A stretch of DNA of 6,689 nt. It comes from an uncultured Clostridia bacterium. Its GTDB lineage: Bacteria > Bacillota > Clostridia > TANB77 > CAG-508. Position 1 is the first letter of the stretch, and every line of letters begins with the position of its first letter. The position numbers and the translations under genes were made by a program. The stretch is from assembly GCA_934162925.1 (NCBI GenBank), contig CAKPJR010000062.1:1-6689 (forward strand), written 5' to 3'. The notes under the pieces were generated by a model. That model searched no databases. It worked only from the letters and a program-made list of their open reading frames with translations, and had not been told where the DNA came from. Below, piece by piece: positions 1-5,776 of this stretch.

Positions 1-1194
1 AATACATTAGTAACAGGTTATGATATTATATTCTTCTGGGTTGTAAGAATGATGTTTTCAAGTTTAGAACAAACAGGAAAAGTACCATTTAAAGATGTTT
101 TTATACATGGAATCGTAAGAGATAGCCAAGGAAGGAAAATGTCTAAGAGTTTAGGAAATGGAATTGATCCATTAGAAATAATAGATAGCTATTCAGCAGA
201 TGCATTAAGATTTTCTTTAATATCTGGAACTTCTGCTGGAAATGATATGAGGTTTATGCCAGAAAAATTAGAAGCAGCAGGTAACTTTGCAAATAAAGTA
301 TGGAATGCGGCCAAATTTGTTCTCATGAATTTAGAAGACTATGATAACAGCAATAAAAAGATAGAGTTATGTATAGAAGATAAATGGATTTTATCTAAGT
401 TAAACACATTAATAGCAGAAGTAAAAGTAAATATGGACAATTATGATTTAGGTGTAGCACTAGATAAAATATACACATTCATTTGGAATGAATTCTGTGA
501 CTGGTATATAGAAATTGCAAAAACGAGATTATATAACAAAGAAAGTGCAACAAGAAAAACAGCACAATATGTATTAAATAAGGTGTTAGGTGATTCTTTA
601 AAATTACTACATCCATTTATGCCGTTTGTTACAGAAAAAATTTATAAGGAATTATACAATAATGACGAAAGTATAATGATATCAACATATCCAGAACATT
701 CAAAAGATTTAGAATTTAAAGATGAAGAACAAGCTATAGAAGAGCTAAAAGAAGTAATTACAGGAATAAGAAATGCAAGAGCTAAAATGAATGTACATCC
801 ATCTAAAAAGTCTAAACTAATATTTGTAACAAAAAAATATGCAGATATTGTAAAAGAATCAGAAGAATTCTTAAAGAAATTAGGATTTGGAGAAGAAATA
901 GAAATTAAAGAAAACAAAGAAAATATACCACAAAATGCAATAAGCATTGTTTCTTCTAACTTAGAGTTATTTATACCATTTGAAGATTTAGTAGATATAA
1001 AAGAAGAAATAGAAAGGTTAGAAAAAGAAAAAGCAAAAGTACTAGTGGAAAAAGAGAAGACAGATAAAATGCTTTCAAATCCAGGATTTGTTGCAAAGGC
1101 ACCAGTAGCAAAAGTAGAAGAAGAAAAAGCAAAACAGGAAAAATTTAAAGAAATGATAAAAATTATAGAAGAGAGAATAGAAAATTTAAAATAA
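1..1194 (+). CDS. valS: Valyl-tRNA synthetase, C-terminal 397 residues (5' end outside window)
   Basis: Cytoplasmic class I aminoacyl-tRNA synthetase that charges tRNA-Val. The reading frame is open from base 1, so this is a fragment cut by the window edge; full-length bacterial ValRS is roughly 880 residues. Visible in order: the end of the Rossmann-fold catalytic core (NTLVTGYDIIFFWVVRM), the class I KMSKS signature (GRKMSKSLGNG, with KMSKS at bases 136-150), then the helical anticodon-binding domain (LALDKIYTFIWNEFCDWYIE-like stretch around bases 455-520). The C-terminal Lys/Glu-rich coiled coil is at about bases 985-1190 (EEIERLEKEKAKV, VAKAPVAKVEEEKAKQEKF, ending IIEERIENLK), typical of the ValRS tRNA-binding arm. 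Codon use is A/T-rich. No terminator follows; the promoter of the next gene begins two bases after the stop. No frameshift or missing motif is seen in this part. Confidence 0.97.
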   Translation, partial: NTLVTGYDIIFFWVVRMMFSSLEQTGKVPFKDVFIHGIVRDSQGRKMSKSLGNGIDPLEIIDSYSADALRFSLISGTSAGNDMRFMPEKLEAAGNFANKVWNAAKFVLMNLEDYDNSNKKIELCIEDKWILSKLNTLIAEVKVNMDNYDLGVALDKIYTFIWNEFCDWYIEIAKTRLYNKESATRKTAQYVLNKVLGDSLKLLHPFMPFVTEKIYKELYNNDESIMISTYPEHSKDLEFKDEEQAIEELKEVITGIRNARAKMNVHPSKKSKLIFVTKKYADIVKESEEFLKKLGFGEEIEIKENKENIPQNAISIVSSNLELFIPFEDLVDIKEEIERLEKEKAKVLVEKEKTDKMLSNPGFVAKAPVAKVEEEKAKQEKFKEMIKIIEERIENLK

Positions 1195-1195
1195 T

Positions 1196-1224
1196 TTGAA
1201 AATTATGTGAAATTATGTTAGAAT
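1196..1224 (+). promoter_or_regulatory. Sigma-A-type promoter with extended -10
   Basis: TTGAAA (1196-1201) and TAGAAT (1219-1224) are separated by 17 bases. A TG one base upstream of the -10 (1216-1217) makes it an extended -10. It starts two bases after the valS stop and would initiate near 1231, giving a leader of about 42 bases to the ATG at 1273. It would drive the 101-aa gene independently of valS. Confidence 0.65.
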
Positions 1225-1227
1225 ATA

Positions 1228-1246
1228 AGTACGTACTAGATGTACG
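1228..1246. promoter_or_regulatory. Operator-like palindrome at the predicted transcription start
   Basis: AGTACGTACT (1228-1237) is a perfect 10-base palindrome. Overlapping it, CGTAC (1232-1236) and GTACG (1242-1246) form an inverted repeat with a 5-base spacer. Both lie just after the -10 hexamer, where a repressor would block initiation. The arms are short, so chance is a real alternative, and no binding protein is known from this window. Confidence 0.25.
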
Positions 1247-1272
1247 AAATTTTATTAAAGGAGTATCTTAAA

Positions 1273-1578
1273 ATGAAAAGAGAAATCATTGGAAGGATTC
1301 TGGATTCAGAAGAATTGAACAAAGATTTCTGGATTACAACAGATAGCTTTAATTTGCTTTTGCGTGAAGCAGAAGCTGTTCGGCTGTCAGAGGATGGCAT
1401 CTGGGAAATTTGTTTTAAGTATGACACACTGGGGGTAGAAAGTAACAGCATTTTGTTGCCAGACAATAAAAAGCCATGTTATATAAGAGTTGTATATCTT
1501 AAGGATGAGCATTACAACTACCACTATAATGTCGAAAACAGCTTGAACCATGCTGAAAAAAGGTGTGAACTTCTTTAA
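1273..1578 (+). CDS. Unrecognised 101-aa protein of foreign-looking composition
   Basis: I do not recognise the family. The start is the ATG at 1273, preceded by AAAGGAG (1257-1263) nine bases upstream. An in-frame ATG at 1240 would add 11 residues but has this Shine-Dalgarno inside its own coding sequence. The product (MKREIIGRILDSEELNKDFW...) is soluble and mixed-charge. It has no signal peptide or membrane helix, and only three cysteines (47, 69, 98) with no CxxC motif. The C-terminal third is Tyr/His-rich (DEHYNYHYNVENS, about 78-90). Codon use differs from all neighbours: CTG, CGG, CGT and TTG codons appear where neighbours use TTA and AGA, and bases 1381-1440 reach 47% G+C by hand count. 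With its own promoter and terminator it looks like a single-gene cassette acquired between valS and the next gene. Confidence 0.8.
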   Translation: MKREIIGRILDSEELNKDFWITTDSFNLLLREAEAVRLSEDGIWEICFKYDTLGVESNSILLPDNKKPCYIRVVYLKDEHYNYHYNVENSLNHAEKRCELL

Positions 1579-1580
1579 AC

Positions 1581-1620
1581 AAAGAAAGGGGAATAAGGAA
1601 ACTTATTTCCCCTTTCTTTT
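1581..1620 (+). terminator. Strong intrinsic terminator
   Basis: The left arm (AAAGAAAGGGGAATAAG, 1581-1597) pairs with a right arm at 1602-1619 around a GAAA loop. It forms about 17 pairs including four G-C pairs in a block, with one bulged T in the right arm. The distal part of the right arm is a T-rich run ending at 1620. It begins three bases after the stop of the 101-aa gene and ends that unit and any valS read-through. The near symmetry (A-rich left end) could also let it work on the other strand. Confidence 0.88.
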
Positions 1621-1724
1621 GTGTATTGATATATTATTTATTGCACTATACAAGTAATAAAATGTTAATGTTTATTGAATAAAATTTGATATATTGAATA
1701 CATTTATAAGAGGTGATTTTTATA

Positions 1725-2111
1725 ATGAATATAAACGATAATGTAGAGAGAAGTAATATAAAAATAATAGCAAAGGGAGGTTTAATATCAATAGTAATTA
1801 CTATAATTGCACTTATGATATTTGCAGTAATGTTAAGTAGTACTAGTATATCTGAAGCTACAATACCGGCTGTGATAATTATTATAACAGTGGTAAGCAT
1901 ATTAATAGGAAGTAGTTTAAGTATGACTAAAATAAAGAAAAATGGAATAGTAAATGGAGCACTAATAGGATTAATATATATTATTTTTATATATTTATTA
2001 TCAAGTATAGTAGAAAAGGATTTTTCTATGAATTTATATTCAATAGTAATGGTTATTGGAAGCATTTTAGCAGGAGCGATAGGAGGAATAATAGGGATAA
2101 ATAAAAAATAA
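1725..2111 (+). CDS. TIGR04086-type four-helix membrane protein (YrzE-like)
   Basis: A 128-residue integral membrane protein of unknown function. The chosen start is the ATG at 1725, with AAGAGGTGAT (1708-1717) as ribosome binding site; a GTG at 1713 lies inside that site and is rejected. Four hydrophobic segments are visible at about residues 15-38, 46-66, 75-95 and 103-124, the last Gly/Ala-rich (GSILAGAIGGIIG). Short polar loops (e.g. SMTKIKKNG, 67-74) and a basic C-terminus (NKK) complete it. Length, topology and the glycine-rich last helix fit the TIGR04086 family of Firmicutes. As I recall, those genes often lie near yajC and secD, which agrees with the SecD-like gene downstream. The assignment is by pattern, not by search. 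The upstream promoter is unclear; TTGCAC (1641) with GTTAAT (1664), spacer 17, is a weak candidate. Confidence 0.75.
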   Translation: MNINDNVERSNIKIIAKGGLISIVITIIALMIFAVMLSSTSISEATIPAVIIIITVVSILIGSSLSMTKIKKNGIVNGALIGLIYIIFIYLLSSIVEKDFSMNLYSIVMVIGSILAGAIGGIIGINKK

Positions 2112-2153
2112 ATTGGAACAAAAGGGGTCTGTACCCATTCGTTCATAATTTAT
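2108..2153. repeat. Hairpin repeat, copy A (GGGGTCTGT-type palindromic element)
   Basis: The core at 2116-2144 begins GAACAAAAGGGG, has the loop region TCTGT and ends ACCCATTCGTTC. It is an imperfect palindrome: GAAC pairs with GTTC, and GGG(T) with (A)CCC. It matches 6205-6233 at 28 of 29 positions. Outside the core, ATAAATT (2108-2114) pairs with AATTTAT (2147-2153), extending the stem with a small interior mismatch. The element overlaps the stop codon of the membrane-protein gene and ends ten bases before the next -35. There is no T-run after it, so it is not a standard intrinsic terminator. It resembles dispersed REP-type palindromes; function unknown. Confidence 0.85.
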
Positions 2154-2163
2154 CAAAAAACAG

Positions 2164-2192
2164 TTGATATTTTTGTATGTTTAATATAAAAT
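2164..2192 (+). promoter_or_regulatory. Sigma-A-type promoter for the HD-secD-secF operon
   Basis: TTGATA (2164-2169) and TAAAAT (2187-2192) have a 17-base spacer, each hexamer matching consensus at five of six positions. Initiation near 2199 would leave a leader of about 24 bases, just enough for the GGAGG at 2211-2215. TATAAA at 2185-2190 is an overlapping alternative -10 but gives a 15-base spacer. Confidence 0.55.
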
Positions 2193-2222
2193 GAAGTAAA
2201 TTAAAAAGATGGAGGCGAGTTG

Positions 2223-2882
2223 ATGTTAACATTAGAGGATGTAAAGAAAAATCCTGAAGTCCAAGAATTAGTAGTAGGAGCGCAAAAACAATTAGATGCT
2301 TTAGGCTACACAGAACACTCAATAAGACATGTAAGCATAGTTTCAAATAGAGCAGGAAAAATATTAGAAACTCTTGGCTATGATAGTCATAGAGTTGAAC
2401 TTGCAAAAATAGCAGGATATCTTCATGACATAGGAAACGCTATAAACAGAGTGGATCATGCCCATACAGGAGCAATACTTGCGTATAATATTCTAAAGGA
2501 AATGGGAATGGATATAAAAGACAGAACAGAAATTATGTCTGCAATAGGAAACCATGATGAACAAACAGGAACAGCAGTTAGTGACATATCTGCTGCATTA
2601 ATACTTGCAGACAAGTCTGATGTGCATAGAGATAGAGTTGTAAATAAAAACATGGCAACATTTGATATACATGACAGAGTGAATTATGCAGTTACTGATG
2701 CAGATTTGTCTATAAACAATAAAGAAAAAAAAGTAATTTTAAGTTTAACTATTGATAATCATATTTGTCCAGTACTAGATTATTTTGAAATATTTATGGA
2801 TAGAACAATGATGAGTAAATATGCTGCAAAATATTTACAAATATGGTTTGAATTAATTATAAATGATACAAAATTATTATAG
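2223..2882 (+). CDS. HD-domain metal-dependent phosphohydrolase
   Basis: A 219-residue soluble protein, start ATG 2223 with GGAGG (2211-2215) seven bases upstream; a TTG just before is less likely. The HD superfamily metal ligands are visible: H36 in HSIRHV, H68-D69 in GYLHDIGN, H79/H81 in VDHAHTG, H111-D112 in GNHDE, and D131 in ILADKSDVHRDR. The H...HD...H...H...D order suggests a two-metal site and a phosphomonoesterase or phosphodiesterase activity on a nucleotide or other phosphate. The substrate cannot be read from the sequence. The C-terminal ~70 residues (from about 150) form a non-HD region of unclear fold. It is the first gene of a tight operon: its TAG stop abuts the AGGAGG of the SecD-like gene, suggesting coupled translation. 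It is not obviously YqeK, which is usually shorter and next to nadD. Confidence 0.88.
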   Translation: MLTLEDVKKNPEVQELVVGAQKQLDALGYTEHSIRHVSIVSNRAGKILETLGYDSHRVELAKIAGYLHDIGNAINRVDHAHTGAILAYNILKEMGMDIKDRTEIMSAIGNHDEQTGTAVSDISAALILADKSDVHRDRVVNKNMATFDIHDRVNYAVTDADLSINNKEKKVILSLTIDNHICPVLDYFEIFMDRTMMSKYAAKYLQIWFELIINDTKLL

Positions 2883-2893
2883 GAGGAATTAAA

Positions 2894-4288
2894 GTGAAAG
2901 CATATAAAATAATTACAATAATTTCAGTAATATTATTAATAGCAATAATAAGTATTGCTTCTTTTTCTGGAATATATAAATTAAAAGATTATAAAGTAAG
3001 AGAAGTAGTTCCGGAGTACATATTAGGAATGGAATTTACAAATAGTAGAATAGTAGAATTAAAAGTAGATACATCTGTAAAAGAAACTAAAATTTATGAC
3101 AAAGAGGGAAATGAGATTACAGAACAACAAGAAGGTGTGGAATACACAGAAGAAAATGGATATACTGTAATTGAAAACAAAGTAAATCCTGACGATAAGT
3201 TAAATAAAGAAAATTATGAAAGAGCAAAAGAAATAATAATAAGTAGATTAGTAAAACTAGGAACAGAACAATATACAATAAGACAAGATTTGAACAATGG
3301 AAATATACAAATACAAATGACAGAAAATGATAATACAGATAATATAATAAGCAACTTAACTAAAGAAGGGACTTTTGAATTAGCAGATAGCGAAACTAAA
3401 GAGGTTTTAATAGATAGTTCTAGAATGAAATCTGCAGAGGTAGTATATGGACAAGCTGACACAGGGACAACAGTGTATCTACAGATAAAATTAGACAAAG
3501 AAGGCAAAAGAAAACTAGAAGAAATAAGTAAAATATATACTCAGTCAGTAGTGCAAACTACAAATGAAGAAGGCAAAACTGAAGAGTCAACAGAAACAAA
3601 AAAGGTTGATCTTATATTAAATGGAGAAACTTATAATTCTACATATTTTGGAGATGCATTATCAAATGGAATATTAAATATTCCGATGGGAACAAGCAGT
3701 GATTCTAGTAGTTTACAAGAATACGTAAATACTGCAAAACAAATGTCAATTGTTTTAAGCAATGGAACATTACCAATAACATACACTGAAGAAGATTATG
3801 TACTAAATAATAATTTAGATTTAATTAATAATAAAACAGTATTAGTTATAGCAATTACAATATTTGTTATAGCAATTATCTTCCTTATAGTAAAACTTAA
3901 ATTAAAAGGAATATTAGCAGTAATCTTAGAAGTTGGATATGTAGCTTTTCTATTGTTAGCGCTAAGGTATACTAATACAAAAATAACTTTGGAAGGAATA
4001 ATAGGAATAGGAATATCTATCATACTAACTTATATCTATATATACAAAGCTTTTAAAGAAAATAGTTCAAATTTCATAAAAGGAGTAACTAGAAAATTCG
4101 GACTATCATTAATACCAGTTTATTTAGTGGCTATAATATTTACCTTTAATAGTATTGCAAATATATTTAGCCTTGGAATGACTTTAGTATGGGGAATTAT
4201 AACAATGTATTTGTATAATTTAACATTAACTCAATTAGTTATTAAAATAACAGATAATAAACAGGAGGTAGAAAATGCTAAAAAATAA
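2894..4288 (+). CDS. secD: Divergent SecD-like protein-export membrane protein
   Basis: A 464-residue RND-type accessory subunit of the Sec translocase; canonical SecD pairs with SecF and uses the proton gradient to help export. Start is GTG 2894 with AGGAGG (2881-2886). Features: membrane helix 1 at about 5-24; a P1-like head opening with ILGMEF...VELKVD (43-59), a degenerate LGLDLxGG motif; conserved-type stretches AKEIIISRLVKLG (111-123) and NLTKEGTFEL (154-163); GTLPITYTEEDYV (291-303), the SecD 'ALP' element; then helices at about 313-335, 340-359, 364-386, 403-421 and 424-450. A Gln/Glu/Thr-rich insert at about 217-238 sits in the head. Helix 4 reads GIIGIGISIILTYIYIY, so the canonical VDANVLIFER segment and its aspartate are missing. 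It overlaps the SecF-like gene by 14 bases. Family is fairly sure; canonical activity is doubtful. Confidence 0.85.
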   Translation: MKAYKIITIISVILLIAIISIASFSGIYKLKDYKVREVVPEYILGMEFTNSRIVELKVDTSVKETKIYDKEGNEITEQQEGVEYTEENGYTVIENKVNPDDKLNKENYERAKEIIISRLVKLGTEQYTIRQDLNNGNIQIQMTENDNTDNIISNLTKEGTFELADSETKEVLIDSSRMKSAEVVYGQADTGTTVYLQIKLDKEGKRKLEEISKIYTQSVVQTTNEEGKTEESTETKKVDLILNGETYNSTYFGDALSNGILNIPMGTSSDSSSLQEYVNTAKQMSIVLSNGTLPITYTEEDYVLNNNLDLINNKTVLVIAITIFVIAIIFLIVKLKLKGILAVILEVGYVAFLLLALRYTNTKITLEGIIGIGISIILTYIYIYKAFKENSSNFIKGVTRKFGLSLIPVYLVAIIFTFNSIANIFSLGMTLVWGIITMYLYNLTLTQLVIKITDNKQEVENAKK

Positions 4289-4910
4289 AAAAATATTACC
4301 AATACTAGTACTATTAATAATTATAGTGGGTGTTATAGTATTAGCAATAAAAGGAATGAATTATGGATTAATTTATGGAAATAATACAACTATAAAAATG
4401 AACTTAGGAAAGCAAGTGGAAGTAGAAGATATTGCTAAAGAAATATTTGAAAAAGAATATAATGTGAAGCTTGTAAATAATCATAAAGAAAATGTACTAA
4501 TAACTGCGAAGAGTGTGTCGGAAGAACAAATAAGCACACTTATATCTAAAATAAATGAAAAATATGAATTATCAATATCTAATGAAGATCTAGAAATAAC
4601 GAATAATTCTAAAATGAATGGAAAAGATATAATAAGACCATACTTAGCTCCAGCAATAATTACATCTATAATTGTTGTATTATATTTTACAATTAGATAT
4701 AAAAAACTAGGAGTATTAAAAACTTTAATTACTACATTACTAATAATTATGGGAACACAAATGGTTTATCTAAGCATATATGCAATTACTAGAATTCCAG
4801 TAAACGAATTAGCAATGCCTATTTCTATGTTAATCTTAGTCTTATCATTTATTGTATTAGCAGAAATATTTGATAAAGATATGTCAAAATTAAAAAGTAA
4901 CAAAAAATAA
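4275..4910 (+). CDS. secF: Short, divergent SecF-like protein with four predicted helices
   Basis: A 211-residue membrane protein, start ATG 4275 (AGGAGG at 4263-4268) inside the end of the SecD-like gene, the usual secD-secF arrangement. Order: helix 1 at about 8-25; a GLIYGNNTTIKM stretch (31-42) corresponding to SecF's G-D-F-x-G-G-T motif with the key D/F/G residues replaced; a small external domain to about 118; helix 2 ending VVLYFTIRYK (134-143), matching SecF YIAIRF; helices at about 147-170 and 181-199 ending EIFDKDMSK, matching VFDRIREN. The canonical GYSxNDT segment reads VLSFIVL, so its aspartate is absent. SecF is usually about 300 residues with six helices; helices 5-6 are missing. 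Downstream DNA is a stop and a hairpin, with no continuation in another frame. The call rests on operon position plus partial motifs. Confidence 0.72.
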   Translation: MLKNKKILPILVLLIIIVGVIVLAIKGMNYGLIYGNNTTIKMNLGKQVEVEDIAKEIFEKEYNVKLVNNHKENVLITAKSVSEEQISTLISKINEKYELSISNEDLEITNNSKMNGKDIIRPYLAPAIITSIIVVLYFTIRYKKLGVLKTLITTLLIIMGTQMVYLSIYAITRIPVNELAMPISMLILVLSFIVLAEIFDKDMSKLKSNKK

Positions 4911-4925
4911 AAAAATACATATTAT

Positions 4926-4967
4926 AATATAGAACTCCATTAAAATTTTTTAATGGAGTTCTATATT
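4926..4967. terminator. 20-bp-arm hairpin, possible weak or leaky terminator
   Basis: Arms 4926-4945 and 4948-4967 are perfect inverted repeats of 20 bases; the central A4/T6 makes a larger loop likely, with the paired core around AGAACTCCATTA. It lies 15 bases after the SecF-like stop and 7 bases before the rhodanese Shine-Dalgarno. The bases after it (AATAAATAG) are not a T-run, so termination may be partial. It may instead act as a processing or mRNA-stability element. Confidence 0.6.
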
Positions 4968-4988
4968 AATAAATAGGTGAGGCTATAT

Positions 4989-5327
4989 ATGGGCATAAAA
5001 AATATATTTAAAAATTTAAAATATTGCAGAAATAACGAAAAAGATATAGATATAAATGAAATAATGTATGTTATATCGACTAATCCAAATTCAATATTGT
5101 TAGACGTAAGAAGCCCTCAGGAATTCAAAGAAGGACACTTGAATGGTGCGATAAATATACCATTATATGAATTAGAAAGTTGCTGTACTTGCAAATTAAA
5201 AGAAAAGAATGTAATAATAATTGTATATTGTCAAAGTGGGATAAGAAGCAAAAAAGCAATAAAAATTCTAAATAAAAATGGATTTAAAAATATATATCAT
5301 CTAAAAAATGGATTAGATGGAATATAA
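4989..5327 (+). CDS. Single-domain rhodanese-like sulfurtransferase
   Basis: A 112-residue cytoplasmic protein, start ATG 4989 with AGGTGAGG (4975-4982); an in-frame GTG at 4977 lies inside that site and is rejected. Rhodanese domain landmarks: LLDVRSPQEF (37-46), GHLNGAINIPL (49-59), and the active-site loop CQSGIRS (81-87) with persulfide-forming C81 and R86, then KKAIKILNKNGFKNIYHLKNGLDGI to the end. The family moves sulfane sulfur through a cysteine persulfide; the acceptor is unknown. Odd points: an extra ESCCTCK cluster (64-70) before the active site, and termination right at the NGLDG element, where many homologues continue with a Trp. There is no room for a promoter between the upstream hairpin and the ribosome site, so expression probably comes from read-through of the sec operon or a start within the hairpin. 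Confidence 0.9.
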   Translation: MGIKNIFKNLKYCRNNEKDIDINEIMYVISTNPNSILLDVRSPQEFKEGHLNGAINIPLYELESCCTCKLKEKNVIIIVYCQSGIRSKKAIKILNKNGFKNIYHLKNGLDGI

Positions 5328-5372
5328 AAGATGCAGAAAAGTGTCAAAGCCACTTTTCTGCATCTTTTATAT
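5322..5372. terminator. Bidirectional intrinsic terminator
   Basis: Perfect 22-base arms (5322-5343 and 5351-5372) enclose a 7-base loop TCAAAGC. The central stem GATGCAGAAAAGTG/CACTTTTCTGCATC is followed by TTTTATAT on the plus strand and TTTTATAT on the minus strand. It sits between the convergent rhodanese gene (overlapping its stop codon) and the minus-strand zinc-ribbon gene, and can end both transcripts. Confidence 0.88.
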
Positions 5373-5395
5373 ATTTCACTAAAAAATTAACATTA

Positions 5396-5632
5396 TTATA
5401 AGTTTATGTTCAAATCAGAAATTTTGTTATCTTTAATAAATCTATTTAAATTGTTTAAATTAATTCCGCTTGCAATTGAAAGAGATTCCACAGAATTAAA
5501 GCAATTATTATTTTCTTCTAAAAAATTACTCAATTTAGCAATATCAATCTTATCCTTAGATTCACAATTACAACAAACATCATTACTAGACATGAAAAAA
5601 CAGCCACAACGAGCACATCTCTTAAATTCCAT
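5396..5632 (-). CDS. Small zinc-ribbon plus helix-turn-helix protein (YvyF/TIGR03826-like)
   Basis: A 78-residue protein read on the minus strand, start ATG at 5632-5630, with GGAGG at 5649-5645 (12-base spacing, slightly long). Residues 5-23 hold a cysteine cluster (RCARCGCFF...CCNC: C6, C9, C11, C20, C21, C23) that fits a zinc ribbon with CxxC and CxxC-type pairs. Residues 30-70 look like a small helix-turn-helix: a helix DIAKLSNFLEE, then SVESLSIASGINLNNLNRFIKDNKI. The zinc ribbon-HTH order and length resemble the YvyF/TIGR03826 family found in Firmicute flagellar operons, but no flagellar gene is in this window. It may be another small regulator. It is the only minus-strand gene here, is convergent with the rhodanese gene, and shares a terminator with it. 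Family by pattern only. Confidence 0.75.
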   Translation of the reverse strand: MEFKRCARCGCFFMSSNDVCCNCESKDKIDIAKLSNFLEENNNCFNSVESLSIASGINLNNLNRFIKDNKISDLNINL

Positions 5633-5706
5633 AATACAAAATTACCTCCATATTTCAAGTAAAGTGTTTTGCCATAAATTTTTATATATAAAAATAAATA
5701 GCAATA

Positions 5707-5735
5707 ATATAAAAATATTTTATCATAAATTGCAA
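5707..5735 (-). promoter_or_regulatory. Candidate promoter for the minus-strand zinc-ribbon gene
   Basis: Read on the minus strand, TTGCAA (5735-5730) and TTATAT (5712-5707) have a 17-base spacer. Initiation near 5700 would give a leader of about 68 bases. The surrounding 5633-5834 spacer is extremely A/T-rich, so chance matches are likely. Confidence 0.3.
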
Positions 5736-5776
5736 AAAAAACAAGTAAAAAAATGTAATTTGTATAATAAAAATAA

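Noticed and set aside
1195..1272. T-box or other riboswitch near valS
   Set aside because: A T-box would precede valS, which starts outside the window. The short leader after valS has no T-box sequence or extended structure.
1646..2146. Long minus-strand open frame opposite the TIGR04086-type gene
   Set aside because: It is hydrophobic only because it mirrors an AT-rich membrane-protein gene. The plus-strand gene has a good ribosome site and family-like topology.
2108..2153. Repeat copies as ordinary intrinsic terminators
   Set aside because: Neither copy is followed by a T-run (TATC... and ATATT...), and the shared core is far more conserved than terminators of unrelated genes would be.
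2223..2882. HD gene as yqeK
   Set aside because: YqeK is usually shorter and lies directly next to nadD. Here the HD gene is about 3.4 kb from the nadD-like gene and is joined to secD.
4923..4928. TATAAT as a promoter for the rhodanese gene
   Set aside because: No acceptable -35 at 16-18 bases and no extended TG; initiation would fall inside the hairpin arm. In such AT-rich DNA a lone TATAAT is expected by chance.
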